Source: Isochrysis galbana
Lineage: Eukaryota > Haptophyta > Isochrysidales > Isochrysidaceae
Length of the DNA stretch: 64,000 nt
Direction of reading: 5' to 3'
Assembly: GCA_018136815.1 (NCBI GenBank)
Contig: CM030943.1
Coordinates: 3,052,002-3,116,001, forward strand
Part shown: piece by piece, positions 43,131 through 54,954 of the stretch
Layout: each line of letters begins with the position of its first letter
How positions within the stretch are numbered: position 1 is the stretch's first letter
Position numbers and translations under genes: made by a program
Notes under the pieces: generated by a model
Seen by the model: only the letters and a program-made list of their open reading frames with translations
The model's database searches: none
Told to the model about the DNA's origin: nothing

Positions 43131-44273
43131 AATTTAAATTTTTAACAAATTTTTATGGGTCGCGGCGCGGCAAAGGAACGGGACTAGCGCTCACTCAAGA
43201 CAGGACACCCTGCCGCGGCAAGCGCAAGCACCCTTCCCCCCTTATGCCACCCAGCTCTTCACTAGCTTTCTACCTGCGCTAGCCAGAGCGCCCCTCCCTC
43301 CACACTCAGACAGCCCCCTACGCCAGGATCCTGTTCTGGTCTCGCAGGCAAGGGGGCCTAATGGGAGGGAGAGGAGCAACTCCTCAGAGAGGAGCTGTGG
43401 GGAAGGAGATGTCTGAGTGGGGGCGCTATACCCTTGCGCTAGGCATGGGCAGCGACGCCGCCTCAAGACATGTCCTCCCTCTTGTCTTGAGTCAAAATTT
43501 TTGGTGCTTGAAGCAGAGGGCAAGGGGGTTTGTGCTTCTTGGGTTAGTTGTAGTTGGAAGAGGGAGTGGGAGAGGGAGTGAAGTGTTGGAAGAGGGCCCA
43601 AGGCAGGGCACTGAGTTGTAGGTAATTGTGGCCCACAAGAGTGGGGTGAAAACGTGAAGTGTATCAACAAGGGTCTTGAGTTGAAATTTTTGGTGCTTTG
43701 AACAGAGGGCGAGGGGGTTCGTGCTGTTTGGGTTGGTTCTAGAGGGAAGGGAGAGTAGGAGAGGGAGTCAAGTGTTGAAGGAGGGCCCAAGGCAGGGCAC
43801 TGAGTTGTAGGTTCTTGTGGCCCACAGGAGTGGGGTGAAAACGAGAAGTGAGTCAACATGTTGAAAAATAGAGGCACAAGTTGCTCTCCGTAGGAGATTG
43901 ATGGTTGTGAAGTGCCCTCCCATGTTGGGTGCACTGATGGTAGAGGTTTCCACCATGGGGAGGGCAGCTGAGCTGCCCTCCCACATGAGGTGCTCTTGGG
44001 GTGGGAGGGTTTCCCACTGTTGGAGGGGGTCTCAAAGACCCCCTGCATGCTACACAGAGCCATGGGGGCAACCTGTTCGGTGCCAGTGCTCGCCACCCCG
44101 CGCGCTTGCGCGGGCGTGGTTTGGATGGGCTGGATGGGCTTTGAGAGGGCTTTCTGACGAGCCGCCTCGGGCGGCATGGGGCGTCCCAGGTGGGGCGCGG
44201 TGGCGAGGGTCGCCTGGGGCTCGGGAGCGGTCGCGGCACGCTCCATAGTTCAAACCATAACAATAGTTTTTTC
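43131..44273 (-). mobile_element. Group-1-type LINE, short complete copy with 17-base TSD
   Basis: CGAGGGGCCATGATGGA occurs at 43114-43130 and 44274-44290. Between them the minus-strand element begins GAAAAAACTATTGTTATGG (hairpin 44252-44269, seven pairs with one G-T) with only 27 bases before the ORF1 ATG at 44246, and ends with an AT-rich tail, TTTGTTAAAAATTTAAATT. One open frame (44246-43242, 334 codons) starts MERAATAPEPQATL and has no RT or endonuclease. A 190-base imperfect tandem repeat lies inside it (43482-43858). Confidence 0.85.
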
Positions 44274-44290
44274 CGAGGGGCCATGATGGA

Positions 44291-45417
44291 TCAATACGAG
44301 TGTGTGCGACCCTTGAGACCACCAGCGTGCGACCTACCCTTGACCCCCCCTGCTCGCGAGAGCTCTAGGCTCTGCATGGCCACCACCTCCAGGCCATTCT
44401 TCGGCCGATCGCGGGCGATCGGACGTCGCGGAAGCTCCGCGTTTCTAATAGTGGTGCGCCCCACATTCACATTCTCCATTCCGATTCCCTCCCGTGAGCG
44501 CCCGCCTGAATCTCCCAAAATAGCCCGCCACGCGCGGGGGAAGGAAGGGGAAGGGAGGTCACTCACCGACGCCATTGCCCTTCGTGGGGCGGGAGGGGGT
44601 CGTTCGGAGGGGGGAGGGAGTTGCCGGGGCAGGTAGGGGGGGGGCCTGAGGAATCCTTGGACACCCAGGGGAGGTGGGAAATAGTGGTTAAAATGAGTGA
44701 GTGACCGGGCTATCATAAGATAGGGCGGGGGGGGGGGGGGGGGGGAGGTAGCATAGGTTTAACATACCACGTACCAAAATCCTAGCGCACTAGAATGCCA
44801 AGGGTGGATGGGTCGAGGGTGTCTCGAGAGCAACCACGCGCAGCTATTCTCGTGCAGCTTTGCGCGCGCGCACTCACTCGCTTCACTAGCCCACGACTCA
44901 CAAACTTCGATCGCGGGCAGCCTCCCGTTGTTGTCGGCACTCGGCGGTGTCGTGATCACACCCCGAGCAAAACGGCGCATCTGTTCTCAGCCGACGCGAC
45001 GTTCCCCGGGGGGGGAGGATAGCAAGGGTGAACTCGCAACATCCGGCACCGAGGGACTGGGACGGAGCGCCGAGCGTTGCTGTAGCTCGTTGGTCGACTA
45101 CGCGAGGACTTGCTGTTGATAGATGACCAGCGCGAAAGGTGGTAGTGGAGCCTAGATGGGAAAAGAGGGCTTGCGGGGAGGGAGCGCGGCATGTTGCCAA
45201 CGGAGGGCGTCTTGCCGCTCGTGCACCGGGCGTTTTGCGATTCAGCCGTCACCAAGGTGGGAGACTAGTGGTGCAGTCTGCACCGAGGAGTGTTAGCCTT
45301 CGCCCAAGCATGCGGCTCTGGGTGGGCGGGCTGGTTTGTGCGACCGTGACGTTGTGCTCGCCGTCGCGATGGTTAGTGCGTTGCCTAGCTGCCGTGTCCC
45401 AACACGAGGCGGCACAT
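44291..45417. other. Intergenic region before SEC63
   Basis: A minus-strand frame at 44291-44716 (containing GMENVNVGRTTIRNAELP) is unassigned. A G-run of more than 20 lies at 44724-44745. GTGAGTGACCGGGCTAT at about 44698 recurs at about 54349. Nothing else is supported. Confidence 0.35.
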
Positions 45418-48400
45418 TTAATCCAGGTCGGGGTTGCCAAAGGTGTTGTAGAGATTGGGCTTGAACGGGTCCTCGTTCAAGAAGCTGGTGTCGTTCTTGA
45501 CCACGCGCCTGAGAGGGCGGGGTGGTGCACCCACGCAGATTAGCCGAGAAGGGTGGGGTCCACCAAGTGGACCGCAGGGGCCCGCGGGCAGCCGATGCAT
45601 GCGCCCGGGGGCCGTGCTTCGCGAGCGCACGTTGATAGCGTGGCGTTGGCGTCGATGTCAACGGCCGTCATGTTTTCAAAGAGGAAGGTCACGTGCCTGG
45701 AGCCGCGAGGCGGGGAGGGCGTCAGCCGCCGGCGAGCTGCGCAGCCACGTCGAGGGGGGAACGCCGCACCTGAAGTCGTAGACATTGGTTGTGAACCACA
45801 GCCAGCCCGGCAGCAGCTTGTTGCCAACGAAGGAGAGGAACGGCCACAGAATCATCAGGACCCACTCGACGATGGGCTGCACGTACTTCTGCCAAAGCCC
45901 CCGGGAATAGAGGAAGTTGAAGAGCATCACGCCGGCAATGGCGAGTGCAATGATGTTGAGGATGAGTTCCCCGACGGAGTTGCCACCGAGGTAGTACCAC
46001 TTGCCCTCTGGCTCCTCCTCGTCCTCCTCGTCCTCCTCGTCATCGTCCTCGGCGATCTCGGCGGCCGACTTGGTCTGTACCAGTGTGGTAAGGGCGGGTG
46101 GGCGTTCCACGCTGGACCAGGCGCGGATGCGGAGGGCCTGAGAGCGGCGCGCGCGGCCAAACGCGCAGTGACGCGCGGAGGAGGGGTGGGGCACCTCCTC
46201 CTGCTTGCGCTTGTTGATCGTCTTCTTCATGAGCACCTTCTTGTCGCAGCCAAGGTAGGCGGAGCAAAGGCAGTGGATCTCATACGCGACGAGGCCCTCC
46301 CTGGGTGCGAGGAACTTGAGCTGCACTTTCTCGAACCGCGAGTTCTGCGACAACTTCTGGTAGCCGACCAGCTTGTTGGACTTGACCTCGACAAGCAGCA
46401 CCATCCACTGCTCGTAGCGCTCAAAAGGGAAGTGCGGCGCGTGGACGGGGACCTGCTCAGAGCGGGCGCGGTGAAGTCAGAAGGCGCAGCGTTCGCCCGA
46501 TGGCCGACCGCTCGGGGCAATGTGAGGCGGTGACGAGCGCGCGGCAGCGTGCGGCGGATGGACGCTCACCGGGTCGCGAAGCGGCTTGGCGGCAAAGCCG
46601 AGCTCGCCCGCCTGCGGATTGCGAGCCTTCTCCCGTTCGCGCTTGCGCTTCTGCCGCTCAAAATATGCGTCGCGCCACTCGTCCATCAGCTCCTCCTTCT
46701 TAGCATCGTACTCCTCGCTGTCCTTCTCGAGGTGCGTCAGCTGCTTGTCGAAGAGGCTCTCATCGGGCTCGTCGTCCTCCTCGTCCGAGTCCACCCAATC
46801 GGGGTCCTCCGGGAGGTGCTTGCGCTCCACCTTGACGGTCAGGTTGAGCACGTCGCCCTCTTGGACGTCCTCCTCGTCCTCGACGCGCGCATCGTAAGTG
46901 ATCTCAATGTCGGGGAAGTGGGCGAGGAACAAGTCGATGTCGTGGTGCTGCTCCTCGGTCAGCTTGGGCAAGTTCTCGCGGCGAGCCGACGGGCCCATCT
47001 CGCGCAGCCGGTCGATGCTCGAGCTTCCTGCCTTGGCGTCCTTCGAGCCGAGGAAGCGCATGCAATTCTTGACCTGTCACGGCGGCGCGAGGGGCGGGTG
47101 CCTTAAACCTGTCGCGGCGGCGCGAGGGGTGGGTGGGGCTGCGCGGCGGCGTGCGGCCTCGCCTGCGACATGTCGAAATGGGGCAGCTGGAGCAGCGGGT
47201 TGGAGTGGAACCACAGCGCCTGCGTGAGGAGCTGCGAGAACTCGATGACGTTGATGGTGGCGGTCACGAAGCGCTGCTCCATGCAAATGTTGAGAAGGCC
47301 GTTGAGCAGCCGGTGTGCCGAGGTGAGCACGTACTCCATGTCGGCCTGCAGCGACGCAGGGACGGGCTCGCGAAGGAGGAAGGCGTAGAGCAGCGTCTTC
47401 ACCTTCATGATGTCGTTGTTGATGTCTCCCTGGTTCTTAACAAAGTGCTCGGAGACGCGCTTGTGCAGGCGCGAGAGGTCGTCCGCCTGCGTGTTCTTGC
47501 ACGGCACCCCTTCGCAAAACTCGACGGCCGAGGCAAGGATCCCCGGCATGAACTTGGTGGCCGTGTGCTCCGAGACCTGGCGGTAGAAGCGGTACGCGGT
47601 GTTTTGCATGACGCCATCCTCGAGGAACTTGGATGAGTTGCGCCACCTGCGCGTGGGCACACGGGGCGAACGGTGAGCCGCGTGCCCGGTGAGTCGACGA
47701 CCGGGGCGAGGCGCGGCATACCAGAGGCCTACGACCGTCGGAATGACGACGATCAGCGCGACGAAGTATGCGACGAGGATGGCGAGCTCGTTGTCCTTGT
47801 TGGTGAGCCACGAAGGCAAGCCGATCGTCACCGAGGTGCCGTGGTACCCGTCAGGGTTGCCGTACCTGTAAGCGCAAGGCGAGCGAGGAACCGGGTCGCA
47901 CTGAGCCCCTCCGCAAAACGCCAAACCAAATCTCCTCTAAACCCAACCCGTCGGCGGGCGTCGACGCGCGGCGCACTTTTCATAGTTCTCGCGCGTCGCG
48001 TCGTTGGTGAGCACCTCGTAGGCTTTTGAGATCTTGACAAAGATGTCGCCGGCTTCTGGGTTCTTGTCCGGGTGGTACTGCGCACGCAGCAGGTGATGAC
48101 CGTCGTGCGGGCGGCGGCGGCGATGGCCGGGCGGGCGAGCGGGCGGCGGCGGCGGCGCGCGGTCCTGTTGAGATGGGGGAGCTGCACCTGGAGCGACATG
48201 CGGCGGTACGCCTTCTTGATCTCATTGGGCGTGGCGCCCTCCTCAATCTCGAGAATCTTGAACGGGTTGAACGCATACATCTCCTCGCCCTGTATGGTGG
48301 AGGCCGGAGGCGCTCAGCTCAGCGTGAGGGCTTCACCTCGAGGGCAGGGCGCCATAGCGGACCCACCTGCATGGTCGTCAGGCGCATGAGCAGTGCGATG

Positions 48401-49687
48401 AGCAAGGTCCACGAGACCACGAACCCTACGCCGCGCCACCCAACCAGCTTGGCGACGAGCTCTCTTCTCCGTTCCTGCGATGTCACGGCACACACATGCT
48501 CAGTGCCAGAGTCTGGCTCACAACTTGGCGCGGGCACGCGGAAGGGCAAAGTGGCGACACTCACCCGCTCGGCTCGGTCGTTTTTCTCCTTGCACGAGGA
48601 GAGCTGCACCGTCCAGTCCCTCGCGGGGCGCAACTGCAATAGGAAGGGAGAAGGGGAAGCCGTGAATGCGGTGCGGCGTGCTACGCCACCTCGGTGCGGG
48701 CTCACTCAGACCAAGCAGCCGGCTCGCACACGTCGGAAGCACCGACTTTTCGCAATTTGCCACGCTCCTCGCGTCCTGAAGCCAGCTCGTGACATCCCTT
48801 CCCGTTCGAACACTTGCCCCGCCTTCTTCCTCATGTGCGCAGGCTCACGTCCTGGCCCGCGACTCAGCCTCCCCTCCCCATGCTCATCACGCATGGCCTC
48901 GCCCCGCGAACCTCCCTCGGTTGCTTCCCCCCCTCCCATCCTCAGCATCCACATGAAGGAGACATGAAGGAGCTCCTGTGTCCTGATGATGCCTCTTGGA
49001 TCCCACGTCACTTGCCCCTCTCCCTCTCCCTTCCCCCCTCTCCTTCCCCGCACATCCCAAGCCTGGAGATCTAGCTTCCCCTCCTCGGCTCATTCCCAAT
49101 CCCCAACCCACCTCCCCATCAGGCACCGATCCAGCTGTCTGTCCTCCCCTCATTCGCCACCGCCCCCCCCCCCCCCCCCCACCCCCACCGCCCCCCCCCC
49201 ACCCCCCACAGCCAACAGCTCACCTCTCCCTCCCTCCTCTCCCTCCGCGCCACACGGCATTCTCCCTCCCTCCCGCCCCTCTCCTCACCCTCAGCCTCGA
49301 GAGAAAGGAGTAGGATATCGGCGAGATCTCCAACCCCTCCGCCCCTTCCTCTAGCCCCCTCGCTGCCCCCGTGCGCCCGTCCCCCTCGCTGCCCCTCCTC
49401 CAATTGGTCCCTCTCCCCCGCCCCCCGCCCCGTTTCTCACCCTCAGCGTCGAGATGAAGGAGTAGGACATCGGCGAGATGACGGCGACCATCACCTGCGA
49501 GAGAAAAACAGGGCAGGGCACAGCTGAATGGGGTCCTCTGGGAAGGCGGGAGAGGATGAGAGATGGGTCAGAATGTTGCGAAACCTTGCTGGTTTCCGTC
49601 TGTACCGTACCGCCTGCGCGCCGCGGCCGTGCGTACCGCGAGGAGGAACCAGTAGAAGGCCACATCGTCGAAGACCTCGAAGGCCAT
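45418..49687 (-). CDS. SEC63: SEC63, ER translocon J-domain protein
   Basis: Thirteen exons (minus): 49687-49637, 49494-49441, 48633-48565, 48474-48367, 48289-48188, 48077-47977, 47865-47722, 47646-47163, 47073-46570, 46452-46195, 46074-45770, 45696-45631, 45508-45418; 778 residues, phases consistent. Sec63 recruits lumenal Hsp70/BiP to the Sec61 channel. TM1 about 9-32, TM2 about 68-88, J-domain about 100-165 with HPD at 130-132 ([21 protein letters not shown]), TM3 about 183-205, then the Sec63 (Brl) domain with LPHFD and [17 protein letters not shown]. An acidic stretch (about 634-655) is followed by two further hydrophobic segments (about 668-690 and 695-720) and a tail ending FGNPDLD, absent from yeast and human Sec63. 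The intron after 47163 has a GC donor (CAG|GCGAGG); the others are GT-AG. Intron 2 is 807 bases, C-rich. Confidence 0.93.
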
Positions 49688-50410
49688 ATCTCCCTCCGCG
49701 GGGGAAGAGGAGAGTGGGGAGGGGGGAGAGAGAGAGAGAGAGAAGAGAGAGAGAGAAGAGAGAGCGGGAGGGGGTGGGGGAGAGAGAAAGGAACGGGTGG
49801 GTTAAGAGGAGAGTTTGCGGAGAGGAGAAGGGGAGAAGAGGAAGGAAGAGGGGGGGAAAGGGGAAGGGAGAGAGGGAGGGCGAGAGGGGGGGGAGGGAGA
49901 GAGAAGAGAGGAGGTGAGAGAGGAAAGAAGAGAGAGGGAGAGGCGGGGGGGGGGGGCGATGGAGAGAGAGAGAGAGTAGGAGAGAGGGAACGGGGTGGAG
50001 AGAGGGGAGGCATCGGTGGCCGGCGAGAGCGAGGAAGGTGAGAGGGTTTAGAACTCACTTTACGTGAAAGAAGGGAAGGGGTTAGGGGGAAGAGGAAGAG
50101 CATGAGGTCAGCAGAGAGGAGGATGACGAGTACGTAATACAGAGGGAAGAGGAGGGAAGAAACCGAGGGGAGGGGTAGGGGGAGAGTGGGGGAGGTTCGG
50201 AGCGCGTCGGGGGAGAGAGAGAGAGAGAGAGAGATTAGAGAACGCATTTTAAGCGAATGAAGGGAGGGGGTAGGGGGGAAGTGGGAGAGCGTGAGGAAAG
50301 CACATGGGACCTCAAGAATAGAGAAATATCGAGGGAAAGAGAGAGAGGAAACCGAGGGGAGGGGAGGAGGAGAGCGGGGGAGGTTCGGAGCGCGCGGGGG
50401 CGGGGGGGGA

Positions 50411-50441
<31 letters not shown>

Positions 50442-50642
50442 GTGGAGAGTAAGGGGAGAAGCGGAGAGAGAGAGAAGAAAGAGAGAGAGAGAGAGAGGAA
50501 AGAGAGGAGAGAGAGAGGAGAGAGAGAGAGAGGGAGGGAGAGAGAGAGAGAAGAGAGTAAGGGGAGAAGGCCAGAGAGAGAGAAGAAAGAGAGAGAGAGA
50601 GAGCAAAGAGCGGAGAGAGAGAGGAGAGAGAGAGGGAGAGAG

Positions 50643-50677
<35 letters not shown>

Positions 50678-50870
50678 CGGGGGGGGGGGGGGAGCGTGGC
50701 CAGTCTGCGCCTCCCCCTTCGTCTCTCTCTCTCTCTCCGCAGTGAAAAAGAAAACGGTGGAGAGAGAGAGAGAGGGAGGGAGAGAGAGAGAGAGAAGAGA
50801 GTAAGGGGAGAAGGGCAGAGAGAGAGAAGAAAGAGCGGAGAGAGAGAGGAGAGAGAGAGGGAGAGAAGAG

Positions 50871-50902
<32 letters not shown>

Positions 50903-51884
50903 CGGGGGGGGGGGGGAGCGTGGCCAGTCTGCGCCTCCCCCTTCGTCTCTCTCTCTCTCTCCGCAGTGAAAAAGAAAACGGAGGGGGCCCCCGCGCCCCC
51001 ACGCACGTGCCCCGGAGGAGGGGGGAGTTTTGTTCTTTGGGGGGGGGGGGGGTTGTGTTTTTTGGGTGGTGGGCCCCCCCGCGAACCAAAAAAAAAACCA
51101 AGCCCACGAGGAGCGCGCGGGGGGGGGGGGAGTTTTGTTTTGGGGGGGGGGGGGGTTGTGTGGTGGGCCCCCCCGCGAACCCAAAAAAACAAACAAACCC
51201 ACGAGGAGCGCGCGGGGGGGGGGGGGGGGGGGGGCCACGGCCAGCGCCAGCGCGTCAGGACGGCGGAGTTTTGTTTGTTCGCGCGCCGAAAAGAAAAGCC
51301 GACGAGGGGGGGGCCGCCGAGTCGGCTCGTGCTACGCATCTCACACTGCCCAACACTTGAAAAAGACCCGCGCCCACGCACGTGCCCCGACGAGCAGGGG
51401 TTTTGTTTTCGTCCCCCCGAAAAAAAGCGAAGAGGGAGGGGGGGGGGGGCACGAGATACATGACCATTCATTGGTCATTGGCCCCCGGCCAAGAGTCGGA
51501 CACGGCAGGTGGTGGAAGATGAGGACGAGGGGGGACGATGGCAGCTCCGGCTGGCTCCTACTTACTCCCACCCTCCCCGCCCTAGTTAGTTGGGTTGTAA
51601 GTACTGATGTACTGATATATATATAGGGGACCTCAAGAATAGAGAAATATCGAGGGAAAGAGAGAGAAGAAACCGAGGGGAGGGACGGGGAGAGCGGGGG
51701 AGGTTCGGAGCGCGCCGGGGGGGGGGGGGAGAGAGAGAGAGAGAGAGTAGAGAGTAGAGAGTAAGGGGAGAGGGGGAGAGAGAGAGTAGAAAGAGAGAGA
51801 GAGAGAGGAAAGAGAGGAGAGAGAGGGAAAAAAAACATCTGAAGATTCTGGGCTACACACCTACTACTGACTGGGACTGGTCTC
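49688..51884. repeat. GA/poly-G low-complexity region with internal duplications
   Basis: Mostly (GA)n. A unit containing GCGTGGCCAGTCTGCGCCTC...CCGCAGTGAAAAAGAAAACGG occurs at 50694-50756 and 50922-50984. A roughly 100-base G-run/TTTTGTTTT/GCGAACC unit repeats two or three times (51010-51235). GGGACCTCAAGAATAGAGAA occurs at about 50307 and 51627. The 700-codon reverse frame across it is S/L/P repeat and is not a gene. Confidence 0.7.
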
Positions 51885-52980
51885 TGTCGCATCCGCGATC
51901 GACCTTTTTGTTTTAGAAGTTGTTTGCGTTTCTTTGTTCCCTCCTTGCAGGCTAGCCACGAGTCACCGTCGTAGTGTCCTACATTCGTCCATTCGCCCTT
52001 GTTGCCCTCGCCTCCTTTATCGCCTCCTTTGTCGCCTGCTTGCCCCCCACCTGGCTTACCTCCTTGCGTGCTCCTCGCGTTTTAGGCTAAGTCGCGCGGT
52101 CAGGTATCGCCGGTGCAAGGAACCGCCCCATGTGTGACCCTGATTCCCCCTCAGGTGTTGGCCGTTGGATTATATCGTGGCGCTATTTTACTTCGGTCTT
52201 CATCAAATCACTTAAGGGTTTTCGAAAGATTCCCTCCTTATTCCTGTGCGTAACTGTCGCCCCGTCGGATCGTCCGTCGCCCCGTCGCTCTCTTGTCGGC
52301 ATTCTCTTCCTTGTTCGATCTGCCAGCGGGTTCCTGTGCGTTCCGTGATAGGGATACGTTAGTGTGGAGAGTGTTGATGTGAGTGTAGTGTCATCTCGTC
52401 GGTCCATCGGCCTCTAGCCGTCTGTCGGCTGTCGTTCTTCGTTCGTCGCTCTCGTCCTCGTTCTCGTCCCCGTTCTCGTCCCTCGTTCTCAACACTACCT
52501 CAATACCAAACCTCTCCAATCCCTCAGCCCCAGCCTATCCATCCCGATCCGCCCAGCCATGTCCGCTCCGTCGTCGCGCTCGCCCTCGCCGAGGCCCGTC
52601 CTCCCGCCTTTCTCTGCTGAGGAGGTGGTCCAGCCCGTCATTGGCCACTCCCCAACTTCCGCCGCGCCTCTCGCCGCTTCCCTTCCGTTCCCTCCGTTCC
52701 CATCCGAGGCAGTGGTAACCTCGGATCCGTCAGTCTCCCTTCTCTACTTGCATCGCCCTTACTTCCCTCCCTCCACCTCTTCCCCTGCCCCCCTTCTTTC
52801 CTTTTTCTTCGGTTTCCGGGGTCCGGCCTTGGTGCGCTACCTAAGGCCTGGTTCGGAGTGCGGGGGCCGGGCAGGCCTGTCGTGTCTTCTCTTTTGGCGT
52901 TCGCGTCTGCCTTCGCTCGCGCCTGTTGTGACAGTGGCGCCGGGTCGGCTGCGTCTCTGGTGTTGACCTTGTTCTACGTT
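51885..52980 (+). mobile_element. Group-2 type C element, copy 3 (5' end and ORF1)
   Basis: Starts TGTCGCATCCGCGATCGAC; a 674-base leader precedes ATG at 52559 (MSAPSSRSPSPRPVLPP). The leader keeps GATACGTTAGTGTGGAG in common with copy 1. The 135-codon frame ends at 52966. The segment 52800-52890 (GGGGTCCGGCCTTGGTGCGC) is shared with the distal type B element near 11990-12060. Confidence 0.65.
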
Positions 52981-53029
52981 TTGTTGGCTTATTCGTCTTT
53001 GTTTTGTTGCTCCTTGGTTTCCTCGACAG

Positions 53030-53255
53030 CGTGTGCTATCCTCAGCTTTGTGGCTAGATTTACTAGTTCCTTGCTGGGTTTGAGCCCGCCGTTGTCGTTC
53101 ATACTGAAAACGGGCCTCAAGTCGCTTATGTCTATCCGTTTTTTGGGTTGTCTACCCATGCCCGCTTGGGCGGTTCTTGCCGCGTCGGTTTCGTTTGCGA
53201 AGAGTAGAGCTTTACTTAGCGTGGTGTATCGTTCTATTGTCTATTGTTCCTATCA
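53030..53255 (-). pseudogene. LINE ORF2 C-terminal fragment
   Basis: The minus strand encodes ERYTTLSKALLFANETDAAR and then LRPVFSMNDNGGLKPSKELV, aligning with the ORF2 tail of the LINE at 1950 and with the DKxFxL tails elsewhere. Truncated on both sides. Confidence 0.6.
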
Positions 53256-53265
53256 GTATTGATTC

Positions 53266-53461
53266 TCCGCAGTGAAAAAGAAAACGGAGGGGGCCCCCGC
53301 GCCCCCACGCACGTGCCCCGGAGGAGGGGGGAGTTTTGTTTTTTGGTGGGGCTGTCCTCACGCTCTTCCTCTTCCCCCTACCCCCTTCCCTTCTTTCACG
53401 TAAAGTGAGTTCTAAACCCTCTCACCTTCCTCGCTCTCGCCGGCCACCGATGCCTCCCCTC
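53266..53461. repeat. Patchwork copy of SEC63-upstream sequence
   Basis: 53266-53345 is a direct copy of about 50965-51030, and 53346-53461 is an inverted copy of about 50008-50110. The two source segments are about 0.9 kb apart. Confidence 0.7.
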
Positions 53462-53687
53462 TAGCGAGCGCAGGGGAACGACAGCAAGGAGGGACCAAAG
53501 ACAGAGCAAGGCCCAAGGTGCAAAGGAGCGAAACATGAGCGAGACCGGCCACAAAGGGGCGCGACGGCAAGGAGCGAGGGGCGAATTACGAGTGATGAGT
53601 TCTACAAGTTACGAGTAAAACTCCGTGGCAACAAGAACGACTGAGCGCGAAGACGCCTAAGGTCGGAAGTCGATCGCGGATGCGACA
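53462..53687 (-). repeat. Type C leader, copy 4 (5' end only)
   Basis: The minus-strand 5' end at 53687 is TGTCGCATCCGCGATCGAC, followed by about 220 bases of type C leader. It abuts a type B fragment at 53690. Confidence 0.6.
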
Positions 53688-53689
53688 CT

Positions 53690-53975
53690 CACATTCCCTA
53701 GGTCCGCTACCCTTGGCTTGTAGGTCCTTGCTTCTTTCTTCTCGGTCAAGGTTTTGGCGAGCGAGTCTCGGTTGCTCTATCCGCTCGAGATTTGAGGTTT
53801 AATTTGCCATCTCCCCTTGGAGATCAGTGTAGGTTCGCTTCTTAGGTGAGGGAATCTTTCCCCGTGATGCAAGTTACATGCAAGCCCTTGGCCCATTTGG
53901 TGTTTCTTCCCCTTGGTTGTTATTCAGGGTTGTTCGTTGTTCGTTGGAAGCGTCTAGAAATCCAGTCCAGTTATT
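53690..53975 (+). repeat. Type B fragment, copy 3
   Basis: Matches 29947-30210 of type B copy 2 (CATTCCCTAGGTCCGCTACC onward). Truncated at both ends. Confidence 0.65.
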
Positions 53976-54954
53976 TGGCTCCCGGTACGCCGACTTCCGA
54001 AGAGGAAGAGATGAAAGCGGCCCTGGCGGAAGATCCGTTCGTAGAGCCACTCATAGGTTCAGGAGGGTGATGACCATGGCTTCGTAATGCGCTGCGCGCT
54101 GCGAGAGGCGCGCGTGAAGGCAGTCGATAAATTATACCGGAGGGGGCCCGAAATATATTTCCGCGCGGTCGTCAACGGCCTGTGATTGAGTATTTTTCGA
54201 AAATTTTGCCGGAGGACCCCGGATTTCTTTTGCTGATCTCTCATACCAGAACCTATGGGGAGCGTATTAGCTTATTTATATTTAGGTCCTCGGTCCTCCT
54301 TTGCCCATTACCGATGGTGCATGGTGCCCTCCGCACCCCCCTAGTTAGTGAGTGACCGGGCTATTGTTAGAGCCTCATCGCGTGTGCAGAGGGGGGCGAG
54401 GGGGGCGGTAACACCCACCTTTTTCCTCGGCAATTTTTCATGGCGGCAGGTAAGCCCCCTAGGACCCTTTCCTTGGGCTTGGGGGGTTGGGGGGACGGTC
54501 AAAAAAATCAGCACCCCCACATGCCAAATGTTAGTAGTTAGTGGTATAAATCATTTTTTGATCACCCTAAATCTAGGGAGGATCCACACATCCACACGCA
54601 CACAACACAAAATGAGAATAAAGTAAGAGTCTTGTAATTTTGTGTGACCGTGTCTCCGACCTGCGGTAGTACTTTACTTCTCAGCGAGCGAGAGGTGAGA
54701 GTGTCGCCAGTACTCTAGTTAGTTCTTAGACGAGGGGGATGTGTGAGGGGCGAAGGAAGAAGGGAAGAGAGGGAGGGGAGAGAGGAGAGGAGAGAGAGGG
54801 GGGAGAGAGGAGAAAAGGGGCGAGGGGAGAGAGAAAAGTTCGCGTTTTCTTTTCTGGACAGAGAAAGAACTCCTTGACGACGACCGAGGACCGACGGATC
54901 GATCCATCGGCCTTCCCGCGAGCGTCCGCCTCACCCTTTCCGTTCCTCCTACCT
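53976..54954. other. Intergenic region before the tail-anchored protein gene
   Basis: No gene is supported. A GA-rich tract at 54760-54840 is probably the 5'UTR or promoter of the gene at 54955. A copy of GTGAGTGACCGGGCTAT occurs at 54349. Confidence 0.35.

Noticed and set aside
50694..50984. CRISPR-like regular repeats
   Set aside because: Only two units of a longer tandem duplication, no short spaced repeats; the genome is eukaryotic.
49351..51471. A 706-codon open frame on the minus strand
   Set aside because: It is almost entirely S/L/P/R repeat from (GA)n DNA and overlaps SEC63 exons 1-2 in another frame; no domain.
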